A stretch of 64,000 nucleotides of DNA from SG8-41 sp035649495 (GCA_035649495.1 DASRJL010000020.1:6240-70239), one strand, 5' to 3'. Counted from the first letter of the stretch, positions 1 to 8,298 are shown. Notes: generated by a model not told the origin, from the sequence alone. Translations and numbers: made by a program.

Positions 1-112
1 CCGCGGGCACAAGCCCCGCGCCGCCGCCGAACGCTATGAGCCGCGCGGGATGGCGCAATATGAAGCGCCACGACGGACGCCGGGTAAGGCCGCTGCTCGA
101 AAGATCGATCAC
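1..112 (-). CDS. pgpA: Phosphatidylglycerophosphatase A, N-terminal part (runs off the left edge)
   Basis: An open frame starts at a GTG at 112 and runs off the window. Its first 37 residues include FILRHPARLIAFGGGAGL, which matches the N-terminal segment of PgpA (typically LRHPAHxIAxGFGxGL). PgpA dephosphorylates phosphatidylglycerophosphate in the inner membrane during phosphatidylglycerol synthesis. It lies downstream of thiL on the same strand, the usual thiL-pgpA order in betaproteobacteria. A GTG at 116 opens a different frame without similarity. The ribosome binding site is weak. The identification rests on about 20 residues and synteny. Confidence 0.7.
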   Translation of the reverse strand, partial: MIDLSSSGLTRRPSWRFILRHPARLIAFGGGAGLVPA

Positions 113-154
113 TCACCGGGAGGATACCGGCCTCCGGCCCGGTTGGGGAAGAGG

Positions 155-397
155 TCAGCGCCGCGTTTCGGCAGCGGACAGCAGGCCGAACGCGACGGCT
201 GCCGCCATGATGAACGCGGTGAAGGCGTGGAGGTCGAACCCTATCGCCAGCACCCACGCCGCACCGAACAGCGCGACGATGCCGATCGCCTCGGTAATCC
301 GCTGCGCGATCGTGGTCCGCCGCGAGAGAACGACCGCGATCACGGCCACGATTGCGAATGCAATACGCCAGATCAATCCGCCTACGCTGAATTCCAT
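155..397 (-). CDS. Small inner-membrane protein, unknown function
   Basis: An 80-residue protein with three hydrophobic stretches (about residues 8-22, 34-50 and 54-72), ending in a short polar tail. I chose the ATG at 397 because a strong AAGGAGG lies 6 nt upstream; the ATG at 403 directly abuts that motif and longer starts have no binding site. It lies between thiL and pgpA on the same strand, with 161 nt separating it from thiL. I do not recognise the family; it is probably a conserved membrane protein of this cluster. Confidence 0.7.
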   Translation of the reverse strand: MEFSVGGLIWRIAFAIVAVIAVVLSRRTTIAQRITEAIGIVALFGAAWVLAIGFDLHAFTAFIMAAAVAFGLLSAAETRR

Positions 398-558
398 CGG
401 CATCCTCCTTTCGGGTTCCCGCTCCCTGCACTTAGACCAGCCAGGAGACCCCGGAAGTTCACGGGAAACGGCGGGAACAGCCGGGTCAACGCGGGCTGCG
501 TGTCCTCGGCATCGTACAGCGTGGTCAGTCGCCCCGGCGATCACGCACAGGACAACGA

Positions 559-1530
559 TCAGGAAAAATGGTCAAAGCCTTTCCACTTCAAGCTCACTCT
601 CCCGCCGGCCGCGTCGAGCACCGCCACCAGTGCAGCCCGCCGTCGCGGCTTGACGATGCCGCCGATGCGCTCGAGGCGCACGCCCAGCTTCCGCGACAGA
701 CGTGCCAGCGCCGCTCGCTGTCCGCGCCCCGCGGTGAAGCACAACTCGTAGTCGTCGCCGCCGGAAAGCAGCGCCGCGAACGCCGCCGGCCGCGGCAGGA
801 CCTTTCTCATCGGCTGCGAGCACGGTACACGGGCGAGCCACACCTCAGCCGCGACCCCGGAGCGCTCGCAGATATGCCCCAGGTCGGCGATGAGCCCGTC
901 CGAAATATCGATCGCGCTGCGCGCGACGCCGCGCAACGCGGTTCCGAGCGTGACCCGCGGTGCCGGCGCGTCCAGCTTCGCGTCCAGCAGGGCGCGGTCG
1001 CCCCGCTCGAACTTCAGCTCGCCGCGCGCGGCCGCGAGCGCGAGCGCGGCATCGCCGAGCGTGCCCGACACCCAGACGTCGTCCCCGGCACGCGCGCGGT
1101 CCCGCCGCAGCGCTTTGCCCGCCGGCACTTCTCCCATGATCTGCACGGAGATCGCCAGCGGTCCGCGGGTAGTGTCGCCGCCGATCAGGTCCACGCGGTG
1201 ACGGCGGGCGAGGCGCATGAAGCCGCGCGCGAACGCGGCGACCCAGCGCGCGTCGGCCCGCGGCAGCGCGAGCGCGAGCGTCGCCCAGCGCGGCGTCGCG
1301 CCCATCGCGGCCATGTCCGACAGATTGACCGCGAGGGCCTTGTGACCCAGCCGGCCCGGGTCGGCATCGGGAAAGAAGTGCCGCCCGGAAACCAGCATGT
1401 CGGCGGATATGGCCAGCTCCATGCCACGCCCCACGCGGACGAGCGCCGCATCGTCGCCGACTCCGAGCACGGCGCCCCGCGCGCGATGCGTGAAGTAACG
1501 GCCGATCAGCTCGAATTCGGAGAGAGGCAT
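559..1530 (-). CDS. thiL: Thiamine-monophosphate kinase
   Basis: ThiL phosphorylates thiamine monophosphate to thiamine diphosphate with ATP in the cytoplasm. The 323 residues fit the AIR-synthase-like fold. The N-terminus carries GVGDDAALV (Asp26-Asp27, Mg/ATP site), then NLSDMAAMGA (about 69-78), GGDTTRG (about 116-122), and the C-terminal DISDGL and SGGDDYEL motifs. Length and motif order are normal. The ATG at 1530 gives the usual MxLSEFELI start. It is followed on the same strand by a membrane gene and pgpA. Confidence 0.95.
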   Translation of the reverse strand: MPLSEFELIGRYFTHRARGAVLGVGDDAALVRVGRGMELAISADMLVSGRHFFPDADPGRLGHKALAVNLSDMAAMGATPRWATLALALPRADARWVAAFARGFMRLARRHRVDLIGGDTTRGPLAISVQIMGEVPAGKALRRDRARAGDDVWVSGTLGDAALALAAARGELKFERGDRALLDAKLDAPAPRVTLGTALRGVARSAIDISDGLIADLGHICERSGVAAEVWLARVPCSQPMRKVLPRPAAFAALLSGGDDYELCFTAGRGQRAALARLSRKLGVRLERIGGIVKPRRRAALVAVLDAAGGRVSLKWKGFDHFS

Positions 1531-1542
1531 TTTACTAAAGTG

Positions 1543-1571
1543 GCCGGTGACCAGTGACCGGTGACCGGTGG
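1543..1571. repeat. Heptamer array, GTGACCG/GTGACCA type
   Basis: About four units of a 7-nt repeat (GTGACCA, GTGACCG, GTGACCG) lie in the 51-nt gap between the 94-residue membrane gene and thiL. The same unit recurs in several other intergenic gaps of this window. Confidence 0.8.
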
Positions 1572-1581
1572 CAAAAACCGT

Positions 1582-1866
1582 TCAGTTACCAGCCGGCTTC
1601 TGCCCGCCGCCGCCTTCGCCCGCGGCCGCCGGGCCGGCGCGCAGCCGCTCCTGGTCCGCGAGCCATTTCTTCCTGAGCGCGTGGGGAAACCAGAAATCGA
1701 CGGCGGCGAATACCAGAAAGAAGGTCACGAGCCACATCGCCTTCTCGCGCGACATCAATGACGTGCCTTCTATGAGCACGTACAAACCGAGAAAGACGTT
1801 GATGACGCCGCCGAGATAGAAAAGAAAGATCCGCTTCTGCAGGTGCGCGGGCATCCCTGGAGTCAT
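1582..1866 (-). CDS. Small membrane protein between nusB and thiL
   Basis: A 94-residue protein with two predicted membrane helices (about residues 11-33 and 43-62), then a basic stretch and a Gly/Ala-rich tail. It starts 3 nt after the nusB stop, so it is almost certainly co-transcribed with ribH-nusB. No catalytic motif is visible. An uncharacterised small membrane protein in this slot is plausible in betaproteobacteria, but I cannot assign a function. Confidence 0.7.
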   Translation of the reverse strand: MTPGMPAHLQKRIFLFYLGGVINVFLGLYVLIEGTSLMSREKAMWLVTFFLVFAAVDFWFPHALRKKWLADQERLRAGPAAAGEGGGGQKPAGN

Positions 1867-1869
1867 AAA

Positions 1870-2295
1870 TCACGATGGCGACCGCTCGGCGGGTCGCATC
1901 TGCGCCGCGAGCTTGTCGAGCACGCCGTTTACGTATTTGTAGCCGTCGGTCCCGCCGTAGCTCTTGGCGAGCTCCACGGCTTCGTTGATCACCGCGCGAT
2001 ACGGGACGTCGGGCCGGTGGCTGAGCTCGTAGCCCGCCAGCAGCAGGATGCCGCGCTCGACCGGGCTCAGGCGCGAGAAATCGCGATCGAGGTGAGGCGC
2101 GATCGCCTGTTCCAGTCCGGGTGCGGCCGCGATGGCGCCTTCGAGCAGGATCCTGAAATACTCCGGATCGATTTTGTCGAAGTCTCTCGCCTCGGCGAGC
2201 TGGAGGACTATGGTGGCGACATCGGTCCCGGCCAGCTGCCACTGGTACATGCCTTGCAGGGCGAACTCGCGGGAGCGGCGGCGGCTGGTTTTCAT
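1870..2295 (-). CDS. nusB: Transcription antitermination protein NusB
   Basis: NusB binds boxA RNA with NusE (S10) in rRNA antitermination. The 141-residue protein begins MKTSRRRSREFALQGMYQW, the typical RNA-binding N-terminus. The conserved C-terminal half contains SPVERGILLLAGYEL, VINEAVELAKSYG and YKYVNGVLDKLA. Length is normal. Its ATG overlaps the ribH stop by 4 nt (ATGA), indicating translational coupling, and the next gene begins 3 nt after its stop. Confidence 0.96.
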   Translation of the reverse strand: MKTSRRRSREFALQGMYQWQLAGTDVATIVLQLAEARDFDKIDPEYFRILLEGAIAAAPGLEQAIAPHLDRDFSRLSPVERGILLLAGYELSHRPDVPYRAVINEAVELAKSYGGTDGYKYVNGVLDKLAAQMRPAERSPS

Positions 2296-2762
2296 TCAAT
2301 TCTTTTCAGCAGGTTCGCCATCTCGATCGCTGCCAACGCGCACTCCTCGCCCTTCTGCGTGATGCGCGCAAGCGCCTCGTCGTCGGTGTTGGTCGTCAGG
2401 ATGCCGTTGGCGATCGGAACGCCGGTGTCCAGCGCGACCGTGGTGATCCCGGACGCCGATTCGTTGGAGACCACCTCGAAATGGTAGGTCTCGCCGCGGA
2501 TCACCGCCCCGAGCGCGATCAGGGCGTCGAACTTCCCGGTATTGGCGAGCTTCTGCAGGGCAAGCGGGATTTCCAGCGCGCCCGGCACGGTCACTATGCG
2601 GGTGTCCGACCTGCGCACGCCGTGCCCGGCGAGCGCCGCGGTGCAGCTCGACAGCAGCCCCTCGCCGACGTCCTGGTTGAAGCGGCCCATCACGATGCCG
2701 ATGCGCAGGCCGGCGCCGTTCAAGTCCGGCTCGAGCTCTTCGATGTCGTTGAACCTGGCCAT
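2292..2762 (-). CDS. ribH: 6,7-dimethyl-8-ribityllumazine synthase
   Basis: RibH condenses 5-amino-6-ribitylaminouracil with 3,4-dihydroxy-2-butanone 4-phosphate, the penultimate step of riboflavin synthesis. Starting at the ATG at 2762 gives 156 residues, the family length. The conserved GIVMGRFNQDVGEGLL, VPGALEIPLALQKL and ALGAVIRGETYHFEVV (catalytic His) are present. A longer frame to 2828 would translate the upstream heptamer array and is rejected. It is coupled to nusB by a 4-nt overlap. Confidence 0.96.
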   Translation of the reverse strand: MARFNDIEELEPDLNGAGLRIGIVMGRFNQDVGEGLLSSCTAALAGHGVRRSDTRIVTVPGALEIPLALQKLANTGKFDALIALGAVIRGETYHFEVVSNESASGITTVALDTGVPIANGILTTNTDDEALARITQKGEECALAAIEMANLLKRIE

Positions 2763-2772
2763 GCCGTCAGAA

Positions 2773-2843
2773 AGTGACCCGTGACCGGTGACCGGTGACC
2801 CGTGAGAGGGTCGTTCCAAACGAGTCACGAGTCACGAGTCACT
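2773..2843. repeat. Two-arm heptamer element (GTGACCC/GTGACCG arm, ACGAGTC arm)
   Basis: The left arm (2774-2809) is about five GTGACCC/GTGACCG units. The right arm (2820-2843) is three GAGTCAC units in the opposite sense, separated by about 10 nt. The arms could pair as a hairpin. The right arm overlaps the ribBA stop codon (TGA at 2841-2839). A closely related element lies at 6290-6370. Confidence 0.85.
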
Positions 2844-3966
2844 CCTTCTCCGGCTCGCCGGGATGCAGGTATCCCGTCACCTCCAGCCCGAATCCGGACA
2901 TGCTGGGCATGCGGCGCGGTTGCGCCATGAGGCGCATTTTCTTCACCTTGAGGTCCTTGAGTATCTGCGCGCCCATGCCGTAGTTCCGCAGCGCGACCGC
3001 CGGCGCGGACTGGGTCGCGTGCGGACTCGGGCGGGCGCGCTCGAGCAGCTCCTGCGCGGATTCCTGGCGGTGCAGGAGCACGATCACCCCGCATTCCGCC
3101 CGCGCGATGGTGGCGAGCGCCTCGTTGAAGTTCCACGAATGGCTGGCGCTCTGCACGTCGAGCATATCTATAAGCGATATGGGCTCGTGCACCCGCACCA
3201 GCACCTCCCGGTCCGGCGCCGGCCGGCCCTTCACCAGCGCGAGGTGTGTCTCCTGGCCGATGCGGTCGCCGTAGACGTAAAGGCGCATCCGGCCGTGCGC
3301 CGTCTCGATATCGCGGTCGGCGACGCGCGTGACGAGCGATTCGGTGCGGCCGCGATATTGAATGAGATCCGTGATCGTGCCGATCTTGAGCCGGTGATGC
3401 GCGGCGAATTCGATGAGATCGGGCAGGCGCGCCATCTCGCCGTTGTCCTTGAGGATCTCGCAGATGACCGCGGCGGGATTCAGGCCGGCGAGGCGGGCGA
3501 GGTCGCAACCTGCCTCGGTATGCCCGGCGCGGACCAGCACGCCGCCGTTCTGCGCCATCAGCGGGAAGATATGACCCGGCTGCACGAGGTCCTCGGGCCG
3601 CGCGTCGGCCCGGATCGCGACCTGCACGGTGCAGGCGCGGTCGGCCGCCGAGATGCCGGTCGTCACGCCTTCCGCCGCTTCGATCGACACAGTGAAGTTG
3701 GTGCCGAGTGGAGAACGGTTCCTGGAAACCATCAACGGCAGGTTCAGCTGGCGGCACTTCTCTTCCGTGAGAGTCAGGCAGACCAGCCCGCGGCCGTACC
3801 GCGCCATGAAGTTGATCGCCTCGGGCGTGACGAACTCGGCCGCGATGAGCAGATCCCCCTCGTTCTCGCGGTCTTCCTCGTCGACCAGCACCACCATGCG
3901 GCCGGCGCCGAGCTCGGCCATGAGATCGGCGATCGGGCTGATCGCCGTGTCCTGTCTGGAACTCAT
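2839..3966 (-). CDS. ribBA: 3,4-dihydroxy-2-butanone-4-phosphate synthase with degenerate GTP cyclohydrolase II domain
   Basis: The N-terminal domain (about 1-205) carries DEEDRENEGDL (residues 29-39) and RAGHTEAGCDL, so it should convert ribulose 5-phosphate to the four-carbon precursor of lumazine. The C-terminal domain (about 210-375) keeps the RibA fold but not its chemistry. Where active enzymes have a Cys-rich zinc site followed by RCDC, this one reads VRVHEPISLIDMLDV and HSWNFNEAL. GTP cyclohydrolase II activity is therefore unlikely, and a separate ribA elsewhere is expected, as in other betaproteobacteria with this form. 375 residues is the usual RibBA length. Confidence 0.93.
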   Translation of the reverse strand: MSSRQDTAISPIADLMAELGAGRMVVLVDEEDRENEGDLLIAAEFVTPEAINFMARYGRGLVCLTLTEEKCRQLNLPLMVSRNRSPLGTNFTVSIEAAEGVTTGISAADRACTVQVAIRADARPEDLVQPGHIFPLMAQNGGVLVRAGHTEAGCDLARLAGLNPAAVICEILKDNGEMARLPDLIEFAAHHRLKIGTITDLIQYRGRTESLVTRVADRDIETAHGRMRLYVYGDRIGQETHLALVKGRPAPDREVLVRVHEPISLIDMLDVQSASHSWNFNEALATIARAECGVIVLLHRQESAQELLERARPSPHATQSAPAVALRNYGMGAQILKDLKVKKMRLMAQPRRMPSMSGFGLEVTGYLHPGEPEKE

Positions 3967-4015
3967 ACTGTTATGCTACAACCTGAGCCGCTTTATTGAA
4001 AGTTGACAGGTCGCC

Positions 4016-4372
4016 ATGAAGCCGATTTTCCGCATACGCTGGATGTTCGCCGCGCTCGCGCTCTACGCCGGCGCCGCCACGGCCCAGGCTCCGGGTCCGG
4101 CTCCGGCTCCGGGTCCGGCTCCAGGTCCGGCTCCGGCGCAAATCCTGGTCACGCGCGAAGCCCAGGACCTGTACCGGGCTATGGCAGGCAGCAACTTCTA
4201 CATCAGGACCATCAGCTGCCACGAGCATGTGTACGAAGACCGGGCAGACTTGCGTGTAAACGCCATTACCAAGGGCGGCATGCTGAGCTTTCGCAACGGC
4301 AAGACCTGCGTCGTCGACAAGTTTCTCCAGGAGATCGAGCCCTCCAAGTTGATCTTGAAGAAAATATACTGA
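4016..4372 (+). CDS. Secreted hypothetical protein with Pro-Ala-Gly linker
   Basis: A 118-residue protein. It begins with a signal peptide (about 1-24, cleavage near ATAQA), followed by a low-complexity Pro/Ala/Gly linker (about 25-41) encoded by an imperfect 12-18 nt repeat. A small folded domain (about 45-118) contains two cysteines (in TISCHEH and NGKTCVVD) that could form a disulfide. It is divergent from ribBA and convergent with ribE. No known family recognised; the cellular location is probably periplasmic. Confidence 0.65.
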   Translation: MKPIFRIRWMFAALALYAGAATAQAPGPAPAPGPAPGPAPAQILVTREAQDLYRAMAGSNFYIRTISCHEHVYEDRADLRVNAITKGGMLSFRNGKTCVVDKFLQEIEPSKLILKKIY

Positions 4373-4402
4373 CGGGCCTGGTGGCAACTTGCAGGATACG
4401 GG

Positions 4403-4990
4403 CTAGAGGGTAGCCGACAGCCGCTCTATGTAGCGCGCCATTACGTCAACTTCGATGTTCACGCGGTTTCCCGCTTGAAGCGCCCCCAGGTTGCTCGCCG
4501 CGAGCGTATGCGGAATCAGATTGACGGCAAACTCGGCTCCGGTAACTTCGTTCACCGTGAGGCTCACGCCGTCCACTGCGACGGAACCCTTGCGCGCGAC
4601 GTACCTGGCAAGCTCGCGCGGCACGGCGACCACGAACAGGCGGTTGTCACCCAGGACGGCGATTCGCGACACGAGGCCGACCCCGTCCACGTGCCCGCTC
4701 ACGAGATGTCCGCCCAGGCGGTCGGAGAGCCGCAGCGCCTTTTCGAGATTTACGGGAGCGCCCGCGGCGAAACCCGACGTTGAAGCGAGCGTTTCCCGGG
4801 ATACATCGGCTTCGAATCCGCGGCCGCCCAGCGTCACCACCGTCAGGCATACGCCGTTCACAGCCACGCTGTCACCGATCGCGACATCCGCCAGATCGAG
4901 ACCGCCGGCGTCCACGGCAAGGCGCAATCCGCCCGCTGTCGGGGTGACCGTGGATACCGTTCCGACCGCGGCGACTATGCCGGTGAACAA
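4403..4990 (-). CDS. ribE: Riboflavin synthase, alpha subunit
   Basis: The enzyme dismutates two molecules of 6,7-dimethyl-8-ribityllumazine to riboflavin and 5-amino-6-ribitylaminouracil. It is a duplicated lumazine-binding domain: FTGIVAAVGTV opens the first repeat, and GGHLVSGHVDGVG followed by VDGVSLTVNEV marks the second. I place the start at the TTG at 4990, which yields the near-invariant MFTGIV N-terminus behind a GGGG motif (195 residues). An ATG at 5014 would add eight residues and cannot be excluded. Confidence 0.93.
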   Translation of the reverse strand: MFTGIVAAVGTVSTVTPTAGGLRLAVDAGGLDLADVAIGDSVAVNGVCLTVVTLGGRGFEADVSRETLASTSGFAAGAPVNLEKALRLSDRLGGHLVSGHVDGVGLVSRIAVLGDNRLFVVAVPRELARYVARKGSVAVDGVSLTVNEVTGAEFAVNLIPHTLAASNLGALQAGNRVNIEVDVMARYIERLSATL

Positions 4991-5002
4991 GTAAACCCCA
5001 TC

Positions 5003-5189
5003 AGCCACGGACACACACGGACGTACACGGAAGGTTCAACACCACGACAGGCAACGCGTCTCATATCCGAGTAACTAACATGCGAGCGGATACACACTTC
5101 ATCTTCCCTATGCCAAGGTATCCTTCATTTCAATAGGCCTTCCTGATTCTTCGATTTTGTCCGTGTGTTTCCGTGTGGGTCCGTGGCCA
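5003..5189. repeat. Inverted pair of CCACGGA/CACACGGA arms around a 120-nt core
   Basis: The left arm (5003-5034) repeats CCACGGA, CACACGGA and TACACGGA. The right arm (5159-5189) reads the complement (TCCGTGTG, TTCCGTGTG, GTCCGTGG). The core has no open frame of note. This fills the ribE-ribD gap. Sister elements with the same arm sequence lie at 15403-15551 and 59646-59727. Confidence 0.85.
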
Positions 5190-5199
5190 GGTTCTTTGC

Positions 5200-6282
5200 T
5201 CACACAAAGCGTGCCAGCACGCGTATGTCGCCGCCGATCATGCGCACGTCCCGTATGCTCGCCTGGCGCCTGCCGGACAGATCCGTCAGCTCCGGCAGGT
5301 TGAACATCCCGCGCGCGGCGTCGCCGATCACGTTCGGCGCGAGGTAGAGCACCAGCTCGTCCACCATGCCTTCGTTCAGGAGGGAGCCGTTCAACTTGTG
5401 CCCCGCCTCGACGTGGATCTCGTTCAGCTCGCGGCGCGCCAGCTCGCGAAAGAGATCGGGCAGCTCGACCTTCCCGGCGGCGTTGGGCAGGACTACCACC
5501 TCCGCGCCCTTCTCCTGCAGCGCGGCGATCCGGTCCCGGTGCTCGCTGGCCGCCGCGACCAGAACGTTCCCGCCCTCCAGAACGCGCGCCGTGAGCGGCG
5601 TCTCGAGGCGGCTGTCCACCACGATGCGCAGCGGCTGACGTGTCGTCGCCACGTCGCGCGCCGTCAGCCTGGGGTCGTCGTCCTTCACCGTTCCGATACC
5701 GGTCAGCACCGCGCACGCGCGCGCGCGCCAGTGATGCCCGTCGCGCCGCGCGGCCTCGCCGGTGATCCACTGGCTGCGGCCGTTCGAGAGCGCGGTCTTG
5801 CCATCGAGGCTCGCCGCGACCTTCATCCGCACCCACGGCCGCCCGCGCGTCAGGCGCGTGACGAAGCCGACGTTCAACTCGCGCGCCTCGTTTCCCAGCA
5901 GGCCCGATGCGACTGCGACGCCTCGCCGCTCGAGCAATGCCAGCCCGTCGCCCGCGTTGAGATACGGGTCCTTCATCGCCGCGACGACCCGCGTAACGCC
6001 GGCGGCGAGCAGCGCGTCCACGCAAGGCGGCGTCCTGCCATGGTGCGCGCACGGCTCCAGCGTGACGTAAACGGTGCTGCCACGGGCGCGGGCGCCGGCT
6101 GCCTGCAGAGCGTTCACTTCGGCGTGCGGACCGCCGGCTTTCTCGTGCCAGCCCTCGCCCACCACCTCGCACTCGCGTACGACGACGCAGCCGACGCGGG
6201 GATTGGGCGTGGTCGTGTAGAGCCCGCGCTCGCCCAGTTCCAGCGCGCGGGCCATGTAACGATGGTCGTCAGGTGTGAACAT
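5200..6282 (-). CDS. ribD: Bifunctional pyrimidine deaminase/reductase RibD
   Basis: RibD deaminates the first pyrimidine intermediate of riboflavin synthesis and reduces its ribose side chain with NADPH. The deaminase domain (about 1-145) has the zinc site His53-Ala-Glu55 (GGPHAEVNAL), Cys78 and Cys87 (EPCAHHGRTPPC). The reductase domain (about 146-360) has the expected FVTRLTRGRPWVRMKVAAS and VEAGHKLNGSLL segments. The ATG at 6282 gives 360 residues; the longer frame to 6348 translates the heptamer array and is rejected. No good ribosome binding site is visible. Confidence 0.95.
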   Translation of the reverse strand: MFTPDDHRYMARALELGERGLYTTTPNPRVGCVVVRECEVVGEGWHEKAGGPHAEVNALQAAGARARGSTVYVTLEPCAHHGRTPPCVDALLAAGVTRVVAAMKDPYLNAGDGLALLERRGVAVASGLLGNEARELNVGFVTRLTRGRPWVRMKVAASLDGKTALSNGRSQWITGEAARRDGHHWRARACAVLTGIGTVKDDDPRLTARDVATTRQPLRIVVDSRLETPLTARVLEGGNVLVAAASEHRDRIAALQEKGAEVVVLPNAAGKVELPDLFRELARRELNEIHVEAGHKLNGSLLNEGMVDELVLYLAPNVIGDAARGMFNLPELTDLSGRRQASIRDVRMIGGDIRVLARFV

Positions 6283-6289
6283 ACAAGAA

Positions 6290-6370
6290 GTGACCCGTGA
6301 CCGGTGACCCGTGCGTGGTACAGGAAGGCTAGGATTCTCTCGAGTCACGAGTCACGAGTCACCCGTCACT
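6290..6370. repeat. Two-arm heptamer element, second copy of the 2773-2843 type
   Basis: The left arm (6290-6313) is GTGACCC/GTGACCG/GTGACCC. The right arm (6341-6370) is three CGAGTCA-type units plus a GTCAC. The two are separated by about 27 nt. The stop codon of nrdR (6368-6366) lies within the right arm. Confidence 0.85.
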
Positions 6371-6830
6371 TTTTTCCCGCGGGCTCGCGCACTTCCTTGA
6401 TCGCGTCCTGGAAATCGTCTATTCCCTGGAAGCTCCGGTACACCGACGCGAAGCGGATGTAGGCCACCTCGTCGAGCCTGTGCAGCTCGCGCATCACCAT
6501 CTCCCCGACGCGCCGCGACTCGATTTCCCGCTCGCCGAGTGCGAGCACGTCCTGGGAGATGGTCGCGATGGCCTCGTCCACCAGCTCAGTCGCCACCGGC
6601 CGCTTGTGCAGGGCGCGCATGAAGCCGGTGCGCAGCTTGTCGAGGTCGAACTCGACGCGGGTGCCGTCCTGCTTGATCACCTGCGGCATCCGCAGCTCCA
6701 CCGTCTCGTAGGTGGTGAAGCGCTTGCTGCAATCCACGCATTTCCGCCGCCGGCGTATCGAATCGCCGTCGTCGCTCACCCGGGAATCGATTACCTGGGT
6801 GTCGGGGGACTGGCAGAAGGGGCATTTCAT
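6366..6830 (-). CDS. nrdR: Transcriptional repressor NrdR
   Basis: NrdR represses ribonucleotide reductase genes, sensing ATP/dATP. The N-terminal zinc ribbon has Cys3, Cys6, Cys31 and Cys34, with DSRVSDDGDSIRRRR between the two knuckles. The ATP-cone follows (about 49-139: VIKQDGTRVEFDLDKLRTG). 154 residues is a standard length. It lies between glyA and ribD on the same strand, the common nrdR-ribD neighbourhood. The ATG at 6830 gives the invariant MKCPFC start. Confidence 0.97.
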   Translation of the reverse strand: MKCPFCQSPDTQVIDSRVSDDGDSIRRRRKCVDCSKRFTTYETVELRMPQVIKQDGTRVEFDLDKLRTGFMRALHKRPVATELVDEAIATISQDVLALGEREIESRRVGEMVMRELHRLDEVAYIRFASVYRSFQGIDDFQDAIKEVREPAGKK

Positions 6831-6839
6831 GCCAAAGGG

Positions 6840-6930
6840 CGAGAGGGGTAAGGAGACAGGGGTGAGGCGTCACACCACTGCGCAACGCGCAGGCTCTTTC
6901 TCCTCTCTCCTCTCCCCTCTCTCCTCTCTT
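6840..6930. repeat. Two-arm CTCCTCT/GAGAGGG array between glyA and nrdR
   Basis: The left arm (about 6840-6866) is purine-rich (GAGAGGGGTAAGGAGACAGG). The right arm (6900-6930) is a 7-nt array of TCTCTCC/CTCTCCC units in the complementary sense. The right arm ends directly against the glyA stop codon (6933-6931). Confidence 0.75.
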
Positions 6931-8178
6931 CTATCCATAAACGGGAAACCTGTCGCAGAGCTTCTTGACCTCGCCCGCCACCCGCGCGATCGCCTTGTCG
7001 TCGTCATGGACTTCGAGCACGTCGGCGATGAGATTGCCCAGCGTCTCGGCCTCCACTTCCTTGAAGCCGCGCGTGGTCATGGCCGGGGAGCCGATGCGCA
7101 CCCCGCTCGTCACCATCGGCTTCTGCGGGTCGTTGGGAACCGAGTTCTTGTTGACCGTGATGCACGCCTTGCCGAGAGCGACCTCGGCCTCCCGCCCGGT
7201 CAGTCCCTTGCCGCGCAGGTCCACCAGGAAGAGATGGCAATCGGTGCGCCCCGACACGATGCGCAGCCCCCGCTCCTGCAGCACGCGCGCCATGATGCGC
7301 GCATTCTCCAGCACCTGCTGCTGATACTCCTTGAACTCCTTCGCCATCGCCTCCTTGAACGCGACGGCTTTGGCGGCGATGACGTGCATCAGCGGTCCGC
7401 CCTGCATGCCGGGAAAAACCGCCGAATTGAGGACTCTCTCGTGCTCCGCGTTGGCCAGTATGAAGCCGCCGCGCGGCCCCCGCAGCGTCTTGTGCGTGGT
7501 GCTGGTGACGAAATCGGCGACTCCCACCGGACTGGGATACAGACCGGCGGCGACGAGCCCGGCGTAGTGCGCCATGTCCGCCATCAGCAGCGCGCCGTTC
7601 TTGTCGGCTATCGCCTTGAACCGCTTCCAGTCGATGACGAGGGAATAGGCCGAGGCCCCCGCGATGATAAGCTTGGGCTTCTTCACGTGGGCGAGCTCCT
7701 CGACCTCCGCGTAGTCGATTTCCTCGGTCTCGGCGTTCAAGCCGTACGCCACGGCATCGAAGTAGCGTCCGCTCACGTTGACGCGCGCGCCGTGCGTGAG
7801 ATGGCCGCCGGACTCGAGGCTCATCCCGAGTATGGTGTCGCCCGGATGCAATGCCGCGTAGAACACCGCCGCGTTGGCCTGCGCGCCCGAGTGCGGCTGG
7901 ACGTTGGCGTAGCCGGCGTGAAACAGCTTCTTCGCGCGGTCTATCGCCAGTTGCTCGGCCACGTCCACGTGCTCGCAGCCGCCGTAGTAGCGCTTGCCCG
8001 GATAGCCCTCGGCGTACTTGTTCGTGAGGACCGAGCCCTGCGCCTCAAGCACGCGCGGGCTCGCGTAGTTCTCCGACGCGATCAGCTCGATATGCGCCTC
8101 CTGGCGCCGGTTCTCCGCGTCGATCGCCGCCCAGAGTTCCGAATCGAATTTTTCGACGGTGTCTTTGGATGAGAACAT
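6931..8178 (-). CDS. glyA: Serine hydroxymethyltransferase
   Basis: GlyA interconverts serine and glycine with tetrahydrofolate and supplies one-carbon units. The 415 residues begin MFSSKDTVEKFDSELW, the typical start. Conserved segments include LIASENYAS, YAEGYPGKRYYGGCE, SGAQANAAV and the PLP-lysine motif STTHKTLRGPR. I use the ATG at 8178; the upstream extension to 8262 has no family similarity. The 120-nt gap upstream holds no recognisable glycine riboswitch. Confidence 0.97.
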   Translation of the reverse strand: MFSSKDTVEKFDSELWAAIDAENRRQEAHIELIASENYASPRVLEAQGSVLTNKYAEGYPGKRYYGGCEHVDVAEQLAIDRAKKLFHAGYANVQPHSGAQANAAVFYAALHPGDTILGMSLESGGHLTHGARVNVSGRYFDAVAYGLNAETEEIDYAEVEELAHVKKPKLIIAGASAYSLVIDWKRFKAIADKNGALLMADMAHYAGLVAAGLYPSPVGVADFVTSTTHKTLRGPRGGFILANAEHERVLNSAVFPGMQGGPLMHVIAAKAVAFKEAMAKEFKEYQQQVLENARIMARVLQERGLRIVSGRTDCHLFLVDLRGKGLTGREAEVALGKACITVNKNSVPNDPQKPMVTSGVRIGSPAMTTRGFKEVEAETLGNLIADVLEVHDDDKAIARVAGEVKKLCDRFPVYG

Positions 8179-8298
8179 GGCGGTCCGTGGAGGGATTGAG
8201 CGTTTGATTTTACCACCGTCATGCGCGGAAAGCGGTCTCGTCACGGCCGCGTGCGCCGTCATTTGTCGTGCGGCCGACCTACATTCTCGCGGCGGGTT

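Noticed and set aside
3967..4015. FMN riboswitch upstream of ribBA
   Set aside because: Only 49 nt separate ribBA from the divergent gene, too short for an RFN element, and none of its conserved segments is visible.
8179..8298. Glycine riboswitch before glyA
   Set aside because: The 120-nt leader does not show the tandem aptamer motifs.
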